Positions 27,673-36,705 are shown, counted from the first letter of the stretch. The stretch: DNA of 64,000 nucleotides from DASRDR01 sp035550795 (GCA_035550795.1 DASZOL010000093.1:12375-76374), one strand, 5' to 3'. Translations and numbers: made by a program. The notes: generated by a model from the sequence alone, not told the origin.

Positions 27673-28179
27673 GCTGACGCGCGGCGGGCGGCGCTGACCT
27701 CGACGTGAACCACCTCGAGGGCGATGGCGATCTCCCGGCTGCGCTCTGGAGTGATGGCGAGGGAGGCGACGATGACATCGCCGTCGCCAGCATTGAGCGC
27801 GGGACTAGCGCGCTGCGATCCGAGACGACGACCGACACCGCACGGAGGTTGAGCTTGCGCGCGAACGCCTCCTCGTCGATCTTGGGGTCACCCGCGCGCG
27901 CCAGGTGGTCGGGGGTCGTCACCAGTAACCGGATGATACCCTTCTTCCGGATCTCGGCGAGATCGCCGGTGAGGATATAAGGGGGCGGGTCGTCCGGATC
28001 CTTGGAGACGCGCGTTTCCGAGGCGGCCTGGGAGGCCGGAGTCCGCACCGCCGCCGCGGGGGGCACGGGCGGCACCGGCGGGGGCGCGGACTCCCCGCCC
28101 GGCCGCAGGCACCGAGCACCAGCCCGCAGGCGGCGAGGACGAGGCCAGGCGTCCAGCGACTCAAGAGGCCCATCCCCAC
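27666..28179 (-). pseudogene. Broken lipoprotein with MltF-like substrate-binding domain
   Basis: Three in-order pieces in different frames. First is a lipoprotein signal (MGLLSRWTPGLVLAACGLVL then GAC lipobox) from about 28179. Next, in another frame, come a Pro-rich linker and YILTGDLAEIRKKGIIRLLV, the start of a type-3 solute-binding domain as in lytic transglycosylase F. Last, again shifted, is LNAGDGDVIVASLAITPERS, the family's 'D-ASLTVTPER' strand, ending at a stop at 27666-27668. Two frameshifts and loss of most of the domain and any catalytic part make it a pseudogene. Confidence 0.7.
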
Positions 28180-28698
28180 CTCCGTTGGTTGATCCCGCCA
28201 CGCGAGCGGAGCAACGATCCCCCCCGGATTATGTGAGCCCAGGAACCCCCCGTCAGCCGCAAGATTATTGACGCCGGCCGGCCCTCCCCTGGCCGGCTCG
28301 GAACGCGGGCGGGGGATGGCGTGTTTTCCGCGCCTTCCCGGGGTCCGCCATCAGCCCACCGGAGTGTAGGCGCGCGCCGGGATCGTCCACGGCCGGCCAA
28401 GACCGATGGAGTGGCAGGCGGCGGCGGTCCAAGACCTGGATCATGTTGAGCTCGGCGTCACGCAGGGCAGACCAGAGCTGGCGTCGCGGCCGCGCGCGAA
28501 AACGGGGAGGGATCGAATCAGCGGTTCGAAGCGCGGGGATCCTTAAGGAATCGGGACGCGGGTCCGAGACACGATCGGATCGGTGGCTACGACGCGAGCT
28601 TCACAGATGGACTTCTACCGCTGGCGCTGAGCCTCTGCCTCGCGTCGGCGCTGGTGCTCTTGGTTCGGAAGAGCGCCGGAACCACTCGGCCATGAAGG
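28180..28698. other. Non-coding gap
   Basis: About 520 bases between the broken lipoprotein and the DUF2780 gene. Open frames here are short and without ribosome sites or recognisable domains. I see no RNA gene or repeat. Confidence 0.45.
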
Positions 28699-29130
28699 CT
28701 ACTTCCACACTCCAGCCAGAAGCTTTGCAGCCTCGGCAGCGCCTTTGTTGTTCAGGAACTTGAGGATCTCCGGTGCGAACCTGGCGGCGTCACCTGGATT
28801 CAACCCCAGGTTGTTGAACGAGCTCGCAAGGCTTGCCAGACCTCCAGCCTTGGACGCGAGTCCGGCGAGACCGCTGGAGTCGACTGCAGGCGCGCTCTTC
28901 AGCAACGCGTCGGTGCCGGGCACGGCCGAGCTGACCTTGCTGAAATCGTTCACCGACAGCTTGCTCTTGGCCAGGGCAAGCAGCGCACCTGTGCCACCTT
29001 CGGCCTGTGCCTTTGTCACGCCAAGATTTTTCGTCAACGTGCCGACGAGCTCGTTCTCCTGCGCGAATGCCGCGCTGGTCGCGGCAAGTGCAAGACCGAG
29101 AATCGTTGCGACGAAGAAGAGCCGTTTCAT
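28699..29130 (-). CDS. DUF2780 (VcgC/VcgE-like) secreted protein
   Basis: A 143-residue protein with a signal peptide (FFVATILGLALAATSAAFA). The mature sequence follows the DUF2780 pattern: LVGTLTKNLGVTKAQAEGGT, GALLALAKSKLSV, a Gly/Ala-rich mid-section with SGLAGLASKAGGL, and a C-terminal helix ILKFLNNKGAAEAAKLLAGV. The family has no established function; members are small periplasmic or secreted proteins. The start is preceded by GAAGGAGGCAC, a strong ribosome site. It stands alone, flanked by gaps of about 500 bases. Confidence 0.85.
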   Translation of the reverse strand: MKRLFFVATILGLALAATSAAFAQENELVGTLTKNLGVTKAQAEGGTGALLALAKSKLSVNDFSKVSSAVPGTDALLKSAPAVDSSGLAGLASKAGGLASLASSFNNLGLNPGDAARFAPEILKFLNNKGAAEAAKLLAGVWK

Positions 29131-29617
29131 GATGTGCCTCCTTCACTCGCGTTGCGTTCTCTCCCCTTCCATCCCGGACCGTGCAGCACCTCCTCGGGCT
29201 TCGCGGCGGTCTAATTCAATCAATGAACCCTGAACGGCGAATCCCGTGGCGCCAGGATCGCCGCCGCCGCGAGTCCTGCCACGGGTTTGCGTCGCGCCGT
29301 CCTCGCGGCACCCATCCCCCTGTGGGCAACCCCTGCCGCTGCGGGCGGCGCGACGCGGCACCCGCGGCGGCGGCGATACTCCCGCTGTCAGAGAATCGCC
29401 GTTCGGGGTTAAGAGTCTCGCCCGGGGGCGACGCACCGGCGGTCACCAGCCTTATCCGCCCGAGAACACACCCTGAGCGTTCCCTCTCGTACGTCGTCGT
29501 ACATCCGGGTGAGTTGGCACCGTCCTGGACCCCGAATCGCGGCCCCGGGCCGGACGGCAAGCGCCGATGTCCCACGCTGCATCGCTGATCGACCCGGGAT
29601 CGCGCGACGTCGGGGAG
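29131..29617. other. Non-coding gap
   Basis: About 490 bases upstream of the DUF2780 gene and downstream of the stress membrane protein gene. It should contain the DUF2780 promoter; CTAATTCAATCAATGAA (29211-29227) is an AT-rich patch but no clear hexamer pair is seen. No gene is supported. Confidence 0.45.
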
Positions 29618-29866
29618 TTACCTGTAGATGTTCAACGCCTTGAGGATGGCGATCAGCACCACGGCGCCCAGAATGCTGATGATCCAGGCGCCCACCGAGC
29701 CCACCGCCGCGATCCCGAGCGCTCCTGCCAACCAAAACCCGAGCGCGGCGCCGATGATCCCGACGACGATATTGGCGATGATGCCCATCTGGGCGCCAGT
29801 CTTCATGAGAAGGCTGGCTAGCCATCCGATCACTCCGCCGATGATCAGGGTCATGACGAGGCTCAT
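29618..29866 (-). CDS. GlsB/YeaQ/YmgE stress-response membrane protein
   Basis: An 82-residue inner-membrane protein of the transglycosylase-associated family. It has three hydrophobic helices: MTLIIGGVIGWLASLLM, IIANIVVGIIGAALGFWLAG and AWIISILGAVVLIAIL, with the family's short GAQMG loop. Length and pattern match the usual 80-85 residue proteins. Family members are induced by envelope or osmotic stress; the biochemical role is unknown. The ATG follows GGGAGGGACT, a good ribosome site. Confidence 0.93.
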   Translation of the reverse strand: MSLVMTLIIGGVIGWLASLLMKTGAQMGIIANIVVGIIGAALGFWLAGALGIAAVGSVGAWIISILGAVVLIAILKALNIYR

Positions 29867-30180
29867 AGTCCCTCCCCCCGGAGTTCGGGTCGTTCGAACG
29901 AGAAGTCGCCGCTAATCCTAGCTCAATTCGCCCGGATATGGCGCGCGCCGCCCGCCTCTATCGTACGCTCGCCTCGATAGGAAATTGGTCACCGGGGTGC
30001 ACGGGGTCCGGGTGATCTACACCCACGAGGCCGGGGCGAACGAAGGCGGCGTCACTGGGCGCCTCGTGAAGGCGCTGCGTGCAGTGGTGCGGAACTTTCT
30101 GGCGGGGATCCGGGTCGACAAGGCCACGCGGCAGGCGATCCTGCGCTGGCACCGCCTGCCGCGCGACCTGTCCCTTAAGT
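29867..30180. other. Gap before tRNA-Ala with an unrecognised short frame
   Basis: About 310 bases. A plus-strand frame from about 29985 reads GVRVIYTHEAGANEGGVTGR and runs through the antisense of the tRNA, so it cannot be a complete gene; it may be a gene fragment displaced at the tRNA. Otherwise empty apart from the likely promoter of the stress membrane protein. Confidence 0.35.
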
Positions 30181-30256
30181 TGGTGGAGCTGAGGGGGATC
30201 GAACCCCTGACCCCGAGACTGCCAGCCTCGTGCTCTCCCAGCTGAGCTACAGCCCC
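30181..30256 (-). tRNA. tRNA-Ala(GGC)
   Basis: On the minus strand the gene begins GGGGCTGTAGCTCAGCTGGG, folds into a cloverleaf with acceptor GGGGCTG/CAGCTCC (one G-T pair), anticodon arm CGAGG-CTGGCAG-TCTCG giving anticodon GGC, and T arm with GGTTCGATCC. CCA is encoded at 30183-30181. It decodes GCC, a frequent codon in this GC-rich genome. A decayed reading frame runs into its 3' side, as often seen at integration targets. Confidence 0.95.
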
Positions 30257-30588
30257 GTAGAGACTGGACGGTACCGTGGGGGTCGCCGCCTTGTCAAGGC
30301 GCGGGCAGCGCCCCAGTCGCCCGCGGAGCCATCGATCCTTACCCCCCGGGCCCCAGCCTGGACGCGGGGACCTCCCGGGATGGAGCGAGGCAGACGCGCC
30401 AGACTGACGATCGCGCGCCCCGGTGTGGTCGCTCTCTGGCGTCTCCGCTCACTCCGTGTCACGCAAGCTCGGGTTCGTCAGCCGCTCGGCCGGCGCGGCT
30501 CCTCCGGGCGGACCCCGGATGGCCTCTGCGGCAAACGCCGCGGCGCGGCGCCCGCCGCACGCCGGCCAGCGACGGCCGCGGCGCCCCG
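30257..30588. other. Non-coding gap
   Basis: About 330 bases between tRNA-Ala and the end of a glycosyltransferase gene. It is the upstream side of the tRNA, so it should hold its promoter. No gene, repeat or terminator is evident. Confidence 0.45.
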
Positions 30589-31569
30589 TCAAACGCGCCG
30601 GCGGAGTCCGAGCCGGGCGGCAAGCCGGCCCACCGTCTTCTTGGGATTGAGGAGGAGGTCGGCGATCTCTGCCAGGGCGGCTTCGATGAGCAAGCGCCGG
30701 GAGAGGCGATAGCGTGCGCGCTCGAGCCCCGGCCGGTGGTGCGCGAGGAACCGTCGACGCGCGGGCCCCGCCAGCTGCCGGATGTAGGCGCGGGAGTACT
30801 CGCGCTCGCAACGGCGCAAGCACCGTGCGAACTCCCCGGGGTCCAGGAAGTCCCGTCCGTATCGCTGGATGACGATCAGGCGGTCGAGAATGTCCGGATC
30901 GAGGTCGGCGGTTCTGGAAGAGACCGACTCGTTGCCCGTCCGGAGATACGAGAGAATCTGATGGACAAAGCCGAAGTCGTGGTCGCGGAGAGTCTCGTAA
31001 GCCCGCTCGGTGTCGGCATGGGGTGCCCGAGGCGCGAGGAACGGTGCCCCGGCCCGGACCACGCTGGCTCGGTAGAGAACCGAGCTGAGCGAGCCGAAGA
31101 AGAAGCGCCCCTCCAGCAGCTGCCGGCGGCACACGTCGCGACCCGCGAAGACGGTCTGGCCGTACGGCAACCCCTCGCCCCCGACGGCGCGGCCGGCGAG
31201 GGTGTAGGAGCTGACGAGCCCTATGGAGACGGAGGTGCTGGCCACTTGGACCATGCGCGCGAGGCAGTCCGGATAGAGCCAGTCGTCGGCGCCCAGCATC
31301 TTGACGTACGTGCTGCGGGGCGAGACGTGGCCGAGGGCCCGGTTGTAGTTCTCGATCTGACCCACGTGGCAGAGCCCGGCGATGAAGCGCAGTCGCGCGT
31401 CCCGTCTCGCGTATTCGGCAGCGATGGCGCCGGAGCCGTCCGTGCTGCAGTTGTCGAGGAGGATGAATTCGAAGTCCGTCAGGCTCTGGCTCAGGACGCT
31501 CTCGACGCACTCCCGAAGATACGGCGCAGCATTGAAGAAAGGCGTGACGACGCTGACCACCGGCGTCAT
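30589..31569 (-). CDS. Glycosyltransferase family 2
   Basis: A 326-residue GT-A enzyme beginning MTPVVSVVTPFFNAAPYLRE. The fold markers are SVVTPFFNAA, FILLDNCSTDGSGAIA and the metal-site region KMLGADDWLYPDCL. A long basic C-terminal helical tail (ERARYRLSRRLLIEAAL) is present. It shares architecture and several motifs (DNCSTD, NYNRAL, KM-ADDW) with the plus-strand gene at 37356, so they are paralogues. It is the last gene of a minus-strand set after a formyltransferase and a methyltransferase, separated from the latter by 18 bases. Probably adds a sugar that those enzymes modify. Confidence 0.9.
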   Translation of the reverse strand: MTPVVSVVTPFFNAAPYLRECVESVLSQSLTDFEFILLDNCSTDGSGAIAAEYARRDARLRFIAGLCHVGQIENYNRALGHVSPRSTYVKMLGADDWLYPDCLARMVQVASTSVSIGLVSSYTLAGRAVGGEGLPYGQTVFAGRDVCRRQLLEGRFFFGSLSSVLYRASVVRAGAPFLAPRAPHADTERAYETLRDHDFGFVHQILSYLRTGNESVSSRTADLDPDILDRLIVIQRYGRDFLDPGEFARCLRRCEREYSRAYIRQLAGPARRRFLAHHRPGLERARYRLSRRLLIEAALAEIADLLLNPKKTVGRLAARLGLRRRV

Positions 31570-31587
31570 CGACAGCGAGCCGCCACG

Positions 31588-32457
31588 TCAGGGCCTTCCG
31601 ACGAGGCCGAGACTCCGCTTGGAGATCACGTAGGCCCCGTCGCGCTCGAACACAGTCCGAAAGTACGCCTCGGCATCGGCGCGCCGGTCGGGCCGGCAAT
31701 AGGGCGCACACCCGTCGTAGTAGCGCATGAGGTCCGCGAGACAGGCGAATCGCACGTCGCTGCAATGGGTCGAGCACGTCACCGAGCCGAAGTGGTCCCG
31801 AAAGGCGGGCAGGATGACGCGGCGGCAGATTCCAGGCACCTCCAGAGCATCCGCCGGGACCTCGAAGAGTCGCCCCAGATCCGCGTACCAGTCGGCGTTG
31901 CTTCCCTCGTCCGGCGTCACCACCACAAAGCGGGCGCCCGGGCCCTGGAGCAAGTCCAGGACGGTCTCGACCACGCGACGGGGATCGGCGCTGTAGTACA
32001 GCGAATACACGGCGTAGACGAGGCTGAACTCGGCCGGAAGGCCGAGCGAGGGGAGGTCGTCCATGCTGCCGACCAGCAGGCGCGCACCGGCCTCGGGGAG
32101 TCGGGGCCCGAGCGCGGCGACCATGTCGGGTGAGACGTCCAGCCCGAGGATCCGGCGGACCCGGCTGACCAGCAGCAGCATCTGCTTCCCGGTTCCCGGG
32201 CCGATGTCGAGAACCACATCGGTGGGCGCGGGATCGAGCAGATCCAACACGAAGCGGTCGAAGTCACTCGATCCGGCGCGGTTGCAGCCGAGCCGCGCGG
32301 CGAGCCGATCCGGCGTGTTGGTGAGATCGCGGACCGGGGACACCCGGCCGAAACGGGTCGTCATGCCCTCAGCGCCGTACGCCGTCGCAGCCGCGGCGGT
32401 CTCGACTCCGAAGGTGGGTCCCGCCTTCGCCGGGTGCCCGCTGGCCTCACGCGTCAA
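31588..32457 (-). CDS. SAM-dependent methyltransferase
   Basis: A 289-residue class I methyltransferase. The SAM-binding motif I is VVLDIGPGTGKQMLLL near residue 80, motif II ILGLDVSPDMV follows, and the acidic GSMDDLPSLGLPAEFSLVYAVYSL stretch matches the usual post-motif region. An N-terminal extension of about 60 residues precedes the Rossmann core. The C-terminal region has several Cys (CSTHCSDVRFACLADLM, YYDGCAPYC), unusual for the fold. The gene overlaps the formyltransferase by 4 bases (ATGA), so they are translated together. A sugar or peptide substrate within the decoration cassette is plausible but unproven. Confidence 0.85.
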   Translation of the reverse strand: MTREASGHPAKAGPTFGVETAAAATAYGAEGMTTRFGRVSPVRDLTNTPDRLAARLGCNRAGSSDFDRFVLDLLDPAPTDVVLDIGPGTGKQMLLLVSRVRRILGLDVSPDMVAALGPRLPEAGARLLVGSMDDLPSLGLPAEFSLVYAVYSLYYSADPRRVVETVLDLLQGPGARFVVVTPDEGSNADWYADLGRLFEVPADALEVPGICRRVILPAFRDHFGSVTCSTHCSDVRFACLADLMRYYDGCAPYCRPDRRADAEAYFRTVFERDGAYVISKRSLGLVGRP

Positions 32458-33347
32458 TTAGAGCTCGACGGCGGCGCCAATGTGAAGTCCTTCACCAACA
32501 GGATCCCGTCACGGCATTTGACCAGTGGCTTCCCGTCGAGCTCGTGAACGATGCCGCCGGCTCGTCCCCCGAACTCCATGTCATAGGAAAACGGAACGGC
32601 GTCCCAGATGACCATCCTCACCCGTCTACCCCCGTAATCGATGTCGCTGAACGCCCCCCCATACGGCCGTGTCATCGCCCGCACCAGGTTACATATCTCT
32701 CGCATCGGGACTCTCCAGTCGATCAACCCGGTCGCCGACGTCACCTTGGGAAGGTACGTTGGCTCGCCGGTCTGCGGAGTCCGCGGCGCCGTGCCGTCGA
32801 GGATCTTGGCGGTGTTCCGCATCAGGAGCCGTGCGCTCATGATGGCCACCTTCCCGTGCACGCTGGCACAGGTGTCATCCGGTGCGATGTCGAATCGAAC
32901 CGTATCGATGACATCACCCGAGTCGACGCCGTCGTCCAGATGTAAGAGATGCAGGAAGAATTGCGTCTCGCCGCGCAGGATTGCCCAGGTGATCGGGCTC
33001 CTCCCTCGTCCGAACGGCAAGGGCTTCCAGCTCCCGTGGAACCCGACACATCCATCTCCGGGAAGAACGAGGATGGGCTGAGGTATCAATCGGTTCCATC
33101 CGTTGACGATGACGAGGCGAGGAGCAAGGTCCTTGATCATCTGGACGTCCTGCGGGTCTTTCATCGAGTATCGATGGACGTGTCGGACAGCGATGCCCAT
33201 GTCGCTGAAGTCCACGTATCCCCTGACGTTGGAGCTCGCCGCCATCTGAGGATCGATCGTGACGACGCAATCGATCGGGACCGTGTCCTTGATCAGCCGC
33301 AGACAGTCCTTACCGGCCTGAATGGACGAGACATACACGATGCTCAC
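32454..33347 (-). CDS. Formyltransferase-family enzyme (sugar N-formyltransferase-like)
   Basis: A 297-residue protein with the Fmt fold. The formyl-donor domain covers about residues 1-200 and shows FHGSWKPLPFGRGRSP (103-118) and the catalytic loop LDDGVDSGDVID. Of the usual Asn-His-Asp triad, His104 and Asp142 are visible, while the Asn position is Gly102 (VGFH). Relatives with GFHP/GFHG loops are usually described as sugar N-formyltransferases rather than tRNA enzymes, and the length and glycan context agree. It would use N10-formyltetrahydrofolate to formylate an amino sugar. First gene of a formyl-methyl-GT2 unit. The C-terminal domain contains TRPYGGAFSDI, common in this family. Confidence 0.85.
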   Translation of the reverse strand: MSIVYVSSIQAGKDCLRLIKDTVPIDCVVTIDPQMAASSNVRGYVDFSDMGIAVRHVHRYSMKDPQDVQMIKDLAPRLVIVNGWNRLIPQPILVLPGDGCVGFHGSWKPLPFGRGRSPITWAILRGETQFFLHLLHLDDGVDSGDVIDTVRFDIAPDDTCASVHGKVAIMSARLLMRNTAKILDGTAPRTPQTGEPTYLPKVTSATGLIDWRVPMREICNLVRAMTRPYGGAFSDIDYGGRRVRMVIWDAVPFSYDMEFGGRAGGIVHELDGKPLVKCRDGILLVKDFTLAPPSSSN

Positions 33348-33678
33348 GGGATCATGTCCGGCCGTTGCGCCTTGATCTCATGGCGTCCCCGCGTGACCGT
33401 CATGCGGCGCCGGCAGGTCGAGATCACCGCCCGGACTCCCTCCCCACGGGCGGAGCGCGGCAGCAACGTCCACGCCATTCCACCGAAGTCCCCGAATCGA
33501 ACGCATGAACTGCGGTCTTCGACGTTGACCGACAGGGACGCAGGTTGGCGGGGTGCATTGGAGGGGCTCGGCCTTGAACCGGGCTCCCCGGCGACGCGGG
33601 GACATATGCGGACCGGAAAGGGGCCTCGCCGCCGCCCCGGGCGCCTCAGGACCGCCATGTCCGATCGATCGCACTGTC
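33348..33678. other. Non-coding gap
   Basis: About 330 bases between the formyltransferase start and the end of the acetyltransferase gene, all on the minus strand. It should hold the promoter for the formyltransferase unit. I see no gene, repeat or clear promoter. Confidence 0.45.
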
Positions 33679-34824
33679 CTACATCCGGTCCACCAGCCGA
33701 ACGTCCCAGTTGTCCATGTCCAGCAGGGACCGGCCATCCAGCACCCACTGGTCCGGAAGGCCTTCATCGGAAACCGGCCGGATCAGCACGCTCGGCCGCA
33801 GGCGGGCTGTCTGGTCTGACCCCTCGACGAGGGGTTCGAAGCCGTGGTCACGGAGAAGCGCCCGTGTCGTGTCCGGCAGGGTGGCCGACCATATCATCAG
33901 CTCCGGGAACCCGCCTAGCCGAATCACAGCTCGCAGCAACTCGTCCAGCACCTGTTCATTGGTCGCCTCCCAGTCCACGATGATCACTCGCGCCCCGTCC
34001 TCATGCGGCGAGACTGGCTTCCCCAGGACCAGATAGGCCTGGAGTCGGGCGTCGTCCCAGAACGCGAACCGGAAGGCATACAGTGGATCTTGGAAGCGCC
34101 AGGCAAAGTAACGGGGGTCTTTCACGTGCCGGATGCGCCCGTCGCGCCCGATCCGCTCGACGAGCTCGGCCATCGCCACGGGCCGCGGGGCTGGCGTGAC
34201 GGATACATGGGGGCTGACTTCCGGTCCCGGCCGCCTGGCATTCCGGTCGAGGCGCTGAAAGGCATGCCGGTTCTCCCGGGACGAAGCGCCCGGGAGCCAA
34301 TGGGCGCATCTCCAGAGAACGGGGAGCCCAGCGAGCCGGTCACGGATGCGACGGACGTCGAATCCTACTCTCTGACGGCGGATGACCGGCCGCAGCCATC
34401 CGATCGCTCGCCACCCCGTGGCCAAAGCCACGAGAAACGTCACCGGACCGGCGCCCAAGTTGAAGGTATGCGTGTACCCGCGGCTCGCCAGATCGCCCAG
34501 GGCGACCACCATGATCTCCGTGAAGAGCCCCCGGTTCCGATGTTCAGGCGCGATCACGGAGTCGCCGGCGATCGGGACGAGGACCGTCCGCCCGTCATTC
34601 CCCACCTGCCACCGTGCACCACAGAACCCGCGCATGCCAACCGCCCGCCCGTCGCACAGCGCGAGGTAGATCAGCGGCGCATCGACGTAGGGATTCCGCT
34701 CGTGCTTCCACTCGAGATAGGCGGTGTTGAGCGCGGGACTGGGGCTCCACAGATGACGCTGAAGCTCCACGACCTGCTGCTTCAGATCGGGCCGATACGG
34801 GACGATCTGATAATCCCCCCTCAT
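33679..34824 (-). CDS. GNAT-family acyltransferase, two-domain
   Basis: A 381-residue protein from the ATG at 34824, which overlaps the stop of the carrier protein gene (ATGA). The N-terminal half is a GNAT domain: GRAVGMRGFCGARW, then the acyl-CoA or acyl-carrier loop SVIAPEHRNRGLFTEIM and FNLGAGPVTF. The C-terminal half (about 230-381) looks like a second, divergent GNAT fold with RYFAWRFQDPLY and VIIVDWEATNEQ. Next to a carrier protein and an acyl-adenylating enzyme, it is the likely transferase that moves the carrier-bound acyl group onto an amino sugar. That role is inference from order and fold. Confidence 0.82.
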   Translation of the reverse strand: MRGDYQIVPYRPDLKQQVVELQRHLWSPSPALNTAYLEWKHERNPYVDAPLIYLALCDGRAVGMRGFCGARWQVGNDGRTVLVPIAGDSVIAPEHRNRGLFTEIMVVALGDLASRGYTHTFNLGAGPVTFLVALATGWRAIGWLRPVIRRQRVGFDVRRIRDRLAGLPVLWRCAHWLPGASSRENRHAFQRLDRNARRPGPEVSPHVSVTPAPRPVAMAELVERIGRDGRIRHVKDPRYFAWRFQDPLYAFRFAFWDDARLQAYLVLGKPVSPHEDGARVIIVDWEATNEQVLDELLRAVIRLGGFPELMIWSATLPDTTRALLRDHGFEPLVEGSDQTARLRPSVLIRPVSDEGLPDQWVLDGRSLLDMDNWDVRLVDRM

Positions 34825-35135
34825 CCCGCCTGCCCATCGCCGCCACCGTGGCGCTCGATGTACCGGAGCACCCCCGTGATGGTGTCCCACTCTCGCCAGA
34901 CCTCGCGCCCGGCGACATCGACCGTCGAGCCGATCTCGCCTTCGATCCACGCGGCCATGTTGAAGAGCGCAAGCGAATCCAGGAGGCCGGAGGCAATCAA
35001 CGAGGTGTCATCCGAGAGCGCCCCGTCGCGCTCGACATCCAGCGCGTCGATGAAGGCGACGAGACGATCGCGGCGTGATCGGTGGTCGCCGGGATACTCT
35101 GGACGACCCCCGCCGCTCCTATTCGGCGGGCGCAC
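34821..35135 (-). CDS. Acyl carrier protein
   Basis: A carrier protein of about 104 residues. The phosphopantetheine attachment motif is SGLLDSLALFNM (Ser in DSL), followed by the usual helix 2-3 pattern (WIEGEIGSTVDV) and a C-terminal helix TGVLRYIERHG. No ATG exists in frame; the GTG at 35135 is the best candidate and overlaps the end of the ligase gene by 17 bases, and AGGAG lies within the overlap. Its stop overlaps the GNAT start. Ligase-carrier-transferase order matches systems in which an activated acid is parked on a carrier before transfer, as in D-alanyl lipoteichoic acid or sugar acylation. Confidence 0.82.
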   Translation of the reverse strand: MRPPNRSGGGRPEYPGDHRSRRDRLVAFIDALDVERDGALSDDTSLIASGLLDSLALFNMAAWIEGEIGSTVDVAGREVWREWDTITGVLRYIERHGGGDGQAG

Positions 35136-36705
35136 CGGACTCGAGTCCGCCGGCCAGCACCCGGCGGAGATCCATCGGGGCCAGCCGGTCACATGCCGCG
35201 GCCACGTGGGCTCGATTGACCTTCCCACGGGACGTCCTGGGAATCTCGTCCACGAGGTGCCAGCGAGACGGCATCTGGTGCTTCGCCAGTCTTGGCGTCA
35301 TCCAACCGTGAAGACGCCGGAGGGCCTCGTCCCTGGGCTCCTCCAGAACCAGCGCGATGCCGACGTTCTCGCCATGCAGCGCATCGTCGTAGGCGAAGGT
35401 ACACACGTCGAGGACGCCCTCGGAACGTTCGGCCACGGCATCGATGTCGTTCGGGTAGACCTTCGTGCCGCCCTTGTTGATCTCGTCCCGCTCTCGACCC
35501 CGCAGGTAGAGCCAGCCCCGGTCATCGATCGCACCGATATCGCCGGTCATGAACCATCCACGTGCTACCGCTTCGCGCGTCAGGCCAGCCTCTCCGAGGT
35601 AGCCGGTCATCAGCGCCGGGGTGCGGACCCAGACGTGGCCTGGCTCACCCGGAGCGCATTCCCGGCCCTCACTCGCCCGGCCTGTGGCGTCCGTCGTCTC
35701 CAAGATCTTCACGACCGCCCCCCACGGCTCACCGATCAAGCCGTCCTCCGGGACGAAGTCCAGGACCGTGGTGCCCGCGAGCCAGCTCGCGGTCTCAGTG
35801 ATCCCATAGGCATTGAGCACGTCCGCCGTCCGCGTCCACTCCCGAATGTGCCGCCAGAGCGAGGCGGACAGAGGCGCCGAGCCGCAGGCCACACGCTCCA
35901 GACTGTGGGTTCGCGGGGGCCGCGCCGTCTTCAGGGCTAGCCGCCAGAGCGCCGGCACCGACGACATGAACGTGATCCGGCACTCCTCGATCACCGTCCC
36001 CAGGTCTGCCACCAGCTGCGCCCGGAAGGGGGGAAGGATGAACAGGTCCTGACCGGAGAGCCACGGGAACAGACAGTTACAGATCAACCCGTGCCCGAAG
36101 TGGGTCGGGAGCAGGCAGAGTGTGCGGCGCATCTTCGCGAGACCCAGATGCTGTCGCAGGCTGGCCCAGCGGGCACGCAGTGTCCGGTGCGTATGCACCA
36201 CACCCTTCGCCCGACCGGTGCTGCCCGAGGTGAACAGAATCAAGGCGGGTTGATCCAGGGAGAACGCGCTGCCGAGCGACCCTGCACCGGGCGACGCGCC
36301 ACGGCCGGCAAGCTCCTCGGCGGTGTCCAGCACGGTGACGTTCAGGTCAGCCAGACTCGCCGCGATGGCGTCCTCGGCCGCCCCGTGCCAGAGGGCGAAA
36401 CGCGGTGCGGCCGCCCGGGCCAACGTCTCGACCTGGAAGCACGTCAACCGGGGGTCGACAGGGATCGCGCAGCCACCCAAGGTCCAGATTGCCAGCAGGT
36501 CGGCAAAGAACTCGAGACTGTTACCATGATGCACGAAGACCCGATCGGCGGCGGCCATGCCGAGGCGCCGATACCCGGCGACGCGGCGGCGCACCTCACC
36601 GAGGATTGCGGGCCGGTCCCATCGGCGCCCCGTGAGCGGCTCGCTCAGGGTCCCGACCGGCAGGTCGACCAGCATGTCGGCCCCGGTGCTTTGCCGTCTC
36701 AACAT
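35119..36705 (-). CDS. AMP-dependent acyl-adenylating ligase
   Basis: A 528-residue ANL-superfamily enzyme. The phosphate loop is LFTSGSTGRAKGVVHTH, the adenine loop region is NAYGITETASWL, the hinge is FMTGDIGAIDDRGWLYLRGR and the catalytic Lys region is RTSRGKVNRAHV. It lacks condensation or carrier domains of its own; a carrier protein follows immediately, so it probably loads the acid onto that protein. It resembles carrier-loading ligases of about 500 residues more than NRPS modules. First gene of a ligase-carrier-GNAT unit. The acid substrate is not predictable. Confidence 0.88.
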   Translation of the reverse strand: MLRRQSTGADMLVDLPVGTLSEPLTGRRWDRPAILGEVRRRVAGYRRLGMAAADRVFVHHGNSLEFFADLLAIWTLGGCAIPVDPRLTCFQVETLARAAAPRFALWHGAAEDAIAASLADLNVTVLDTAEELAGRGASPGAGSLGSAFSLDQPALILFTSGSTGRAKGVVHTHRTLRARWASLRQHLGLAKMRRTLCLLPTHFGHGLICNCLFPWLSGQDLFILPPFRAQLVADLGTVIEECRITFMSSVPALWRLALKTARPPRTHSLERVACGSAPLSASLWRHIREWTRTADVLNAYGITETASWLAGTTVLDFVPEDGLIGEPWGAVVKILETTDATGRASEGRECAPGEPGHVWVRTPALMTGYLGEAGLTREAVARGWFMTGDIGAIDDRGWLYLRGRERDEINKGGTKVYPNDIDAVAERSEGVLDVCTFAYDDALHGENVGIALVLEEPRDEALRRLHGWMTPRLAKHQMPSRWHLVDEIPRTSRGKVNRAHVAAACDRLAPMDLRRVLAGGLESGAPAE

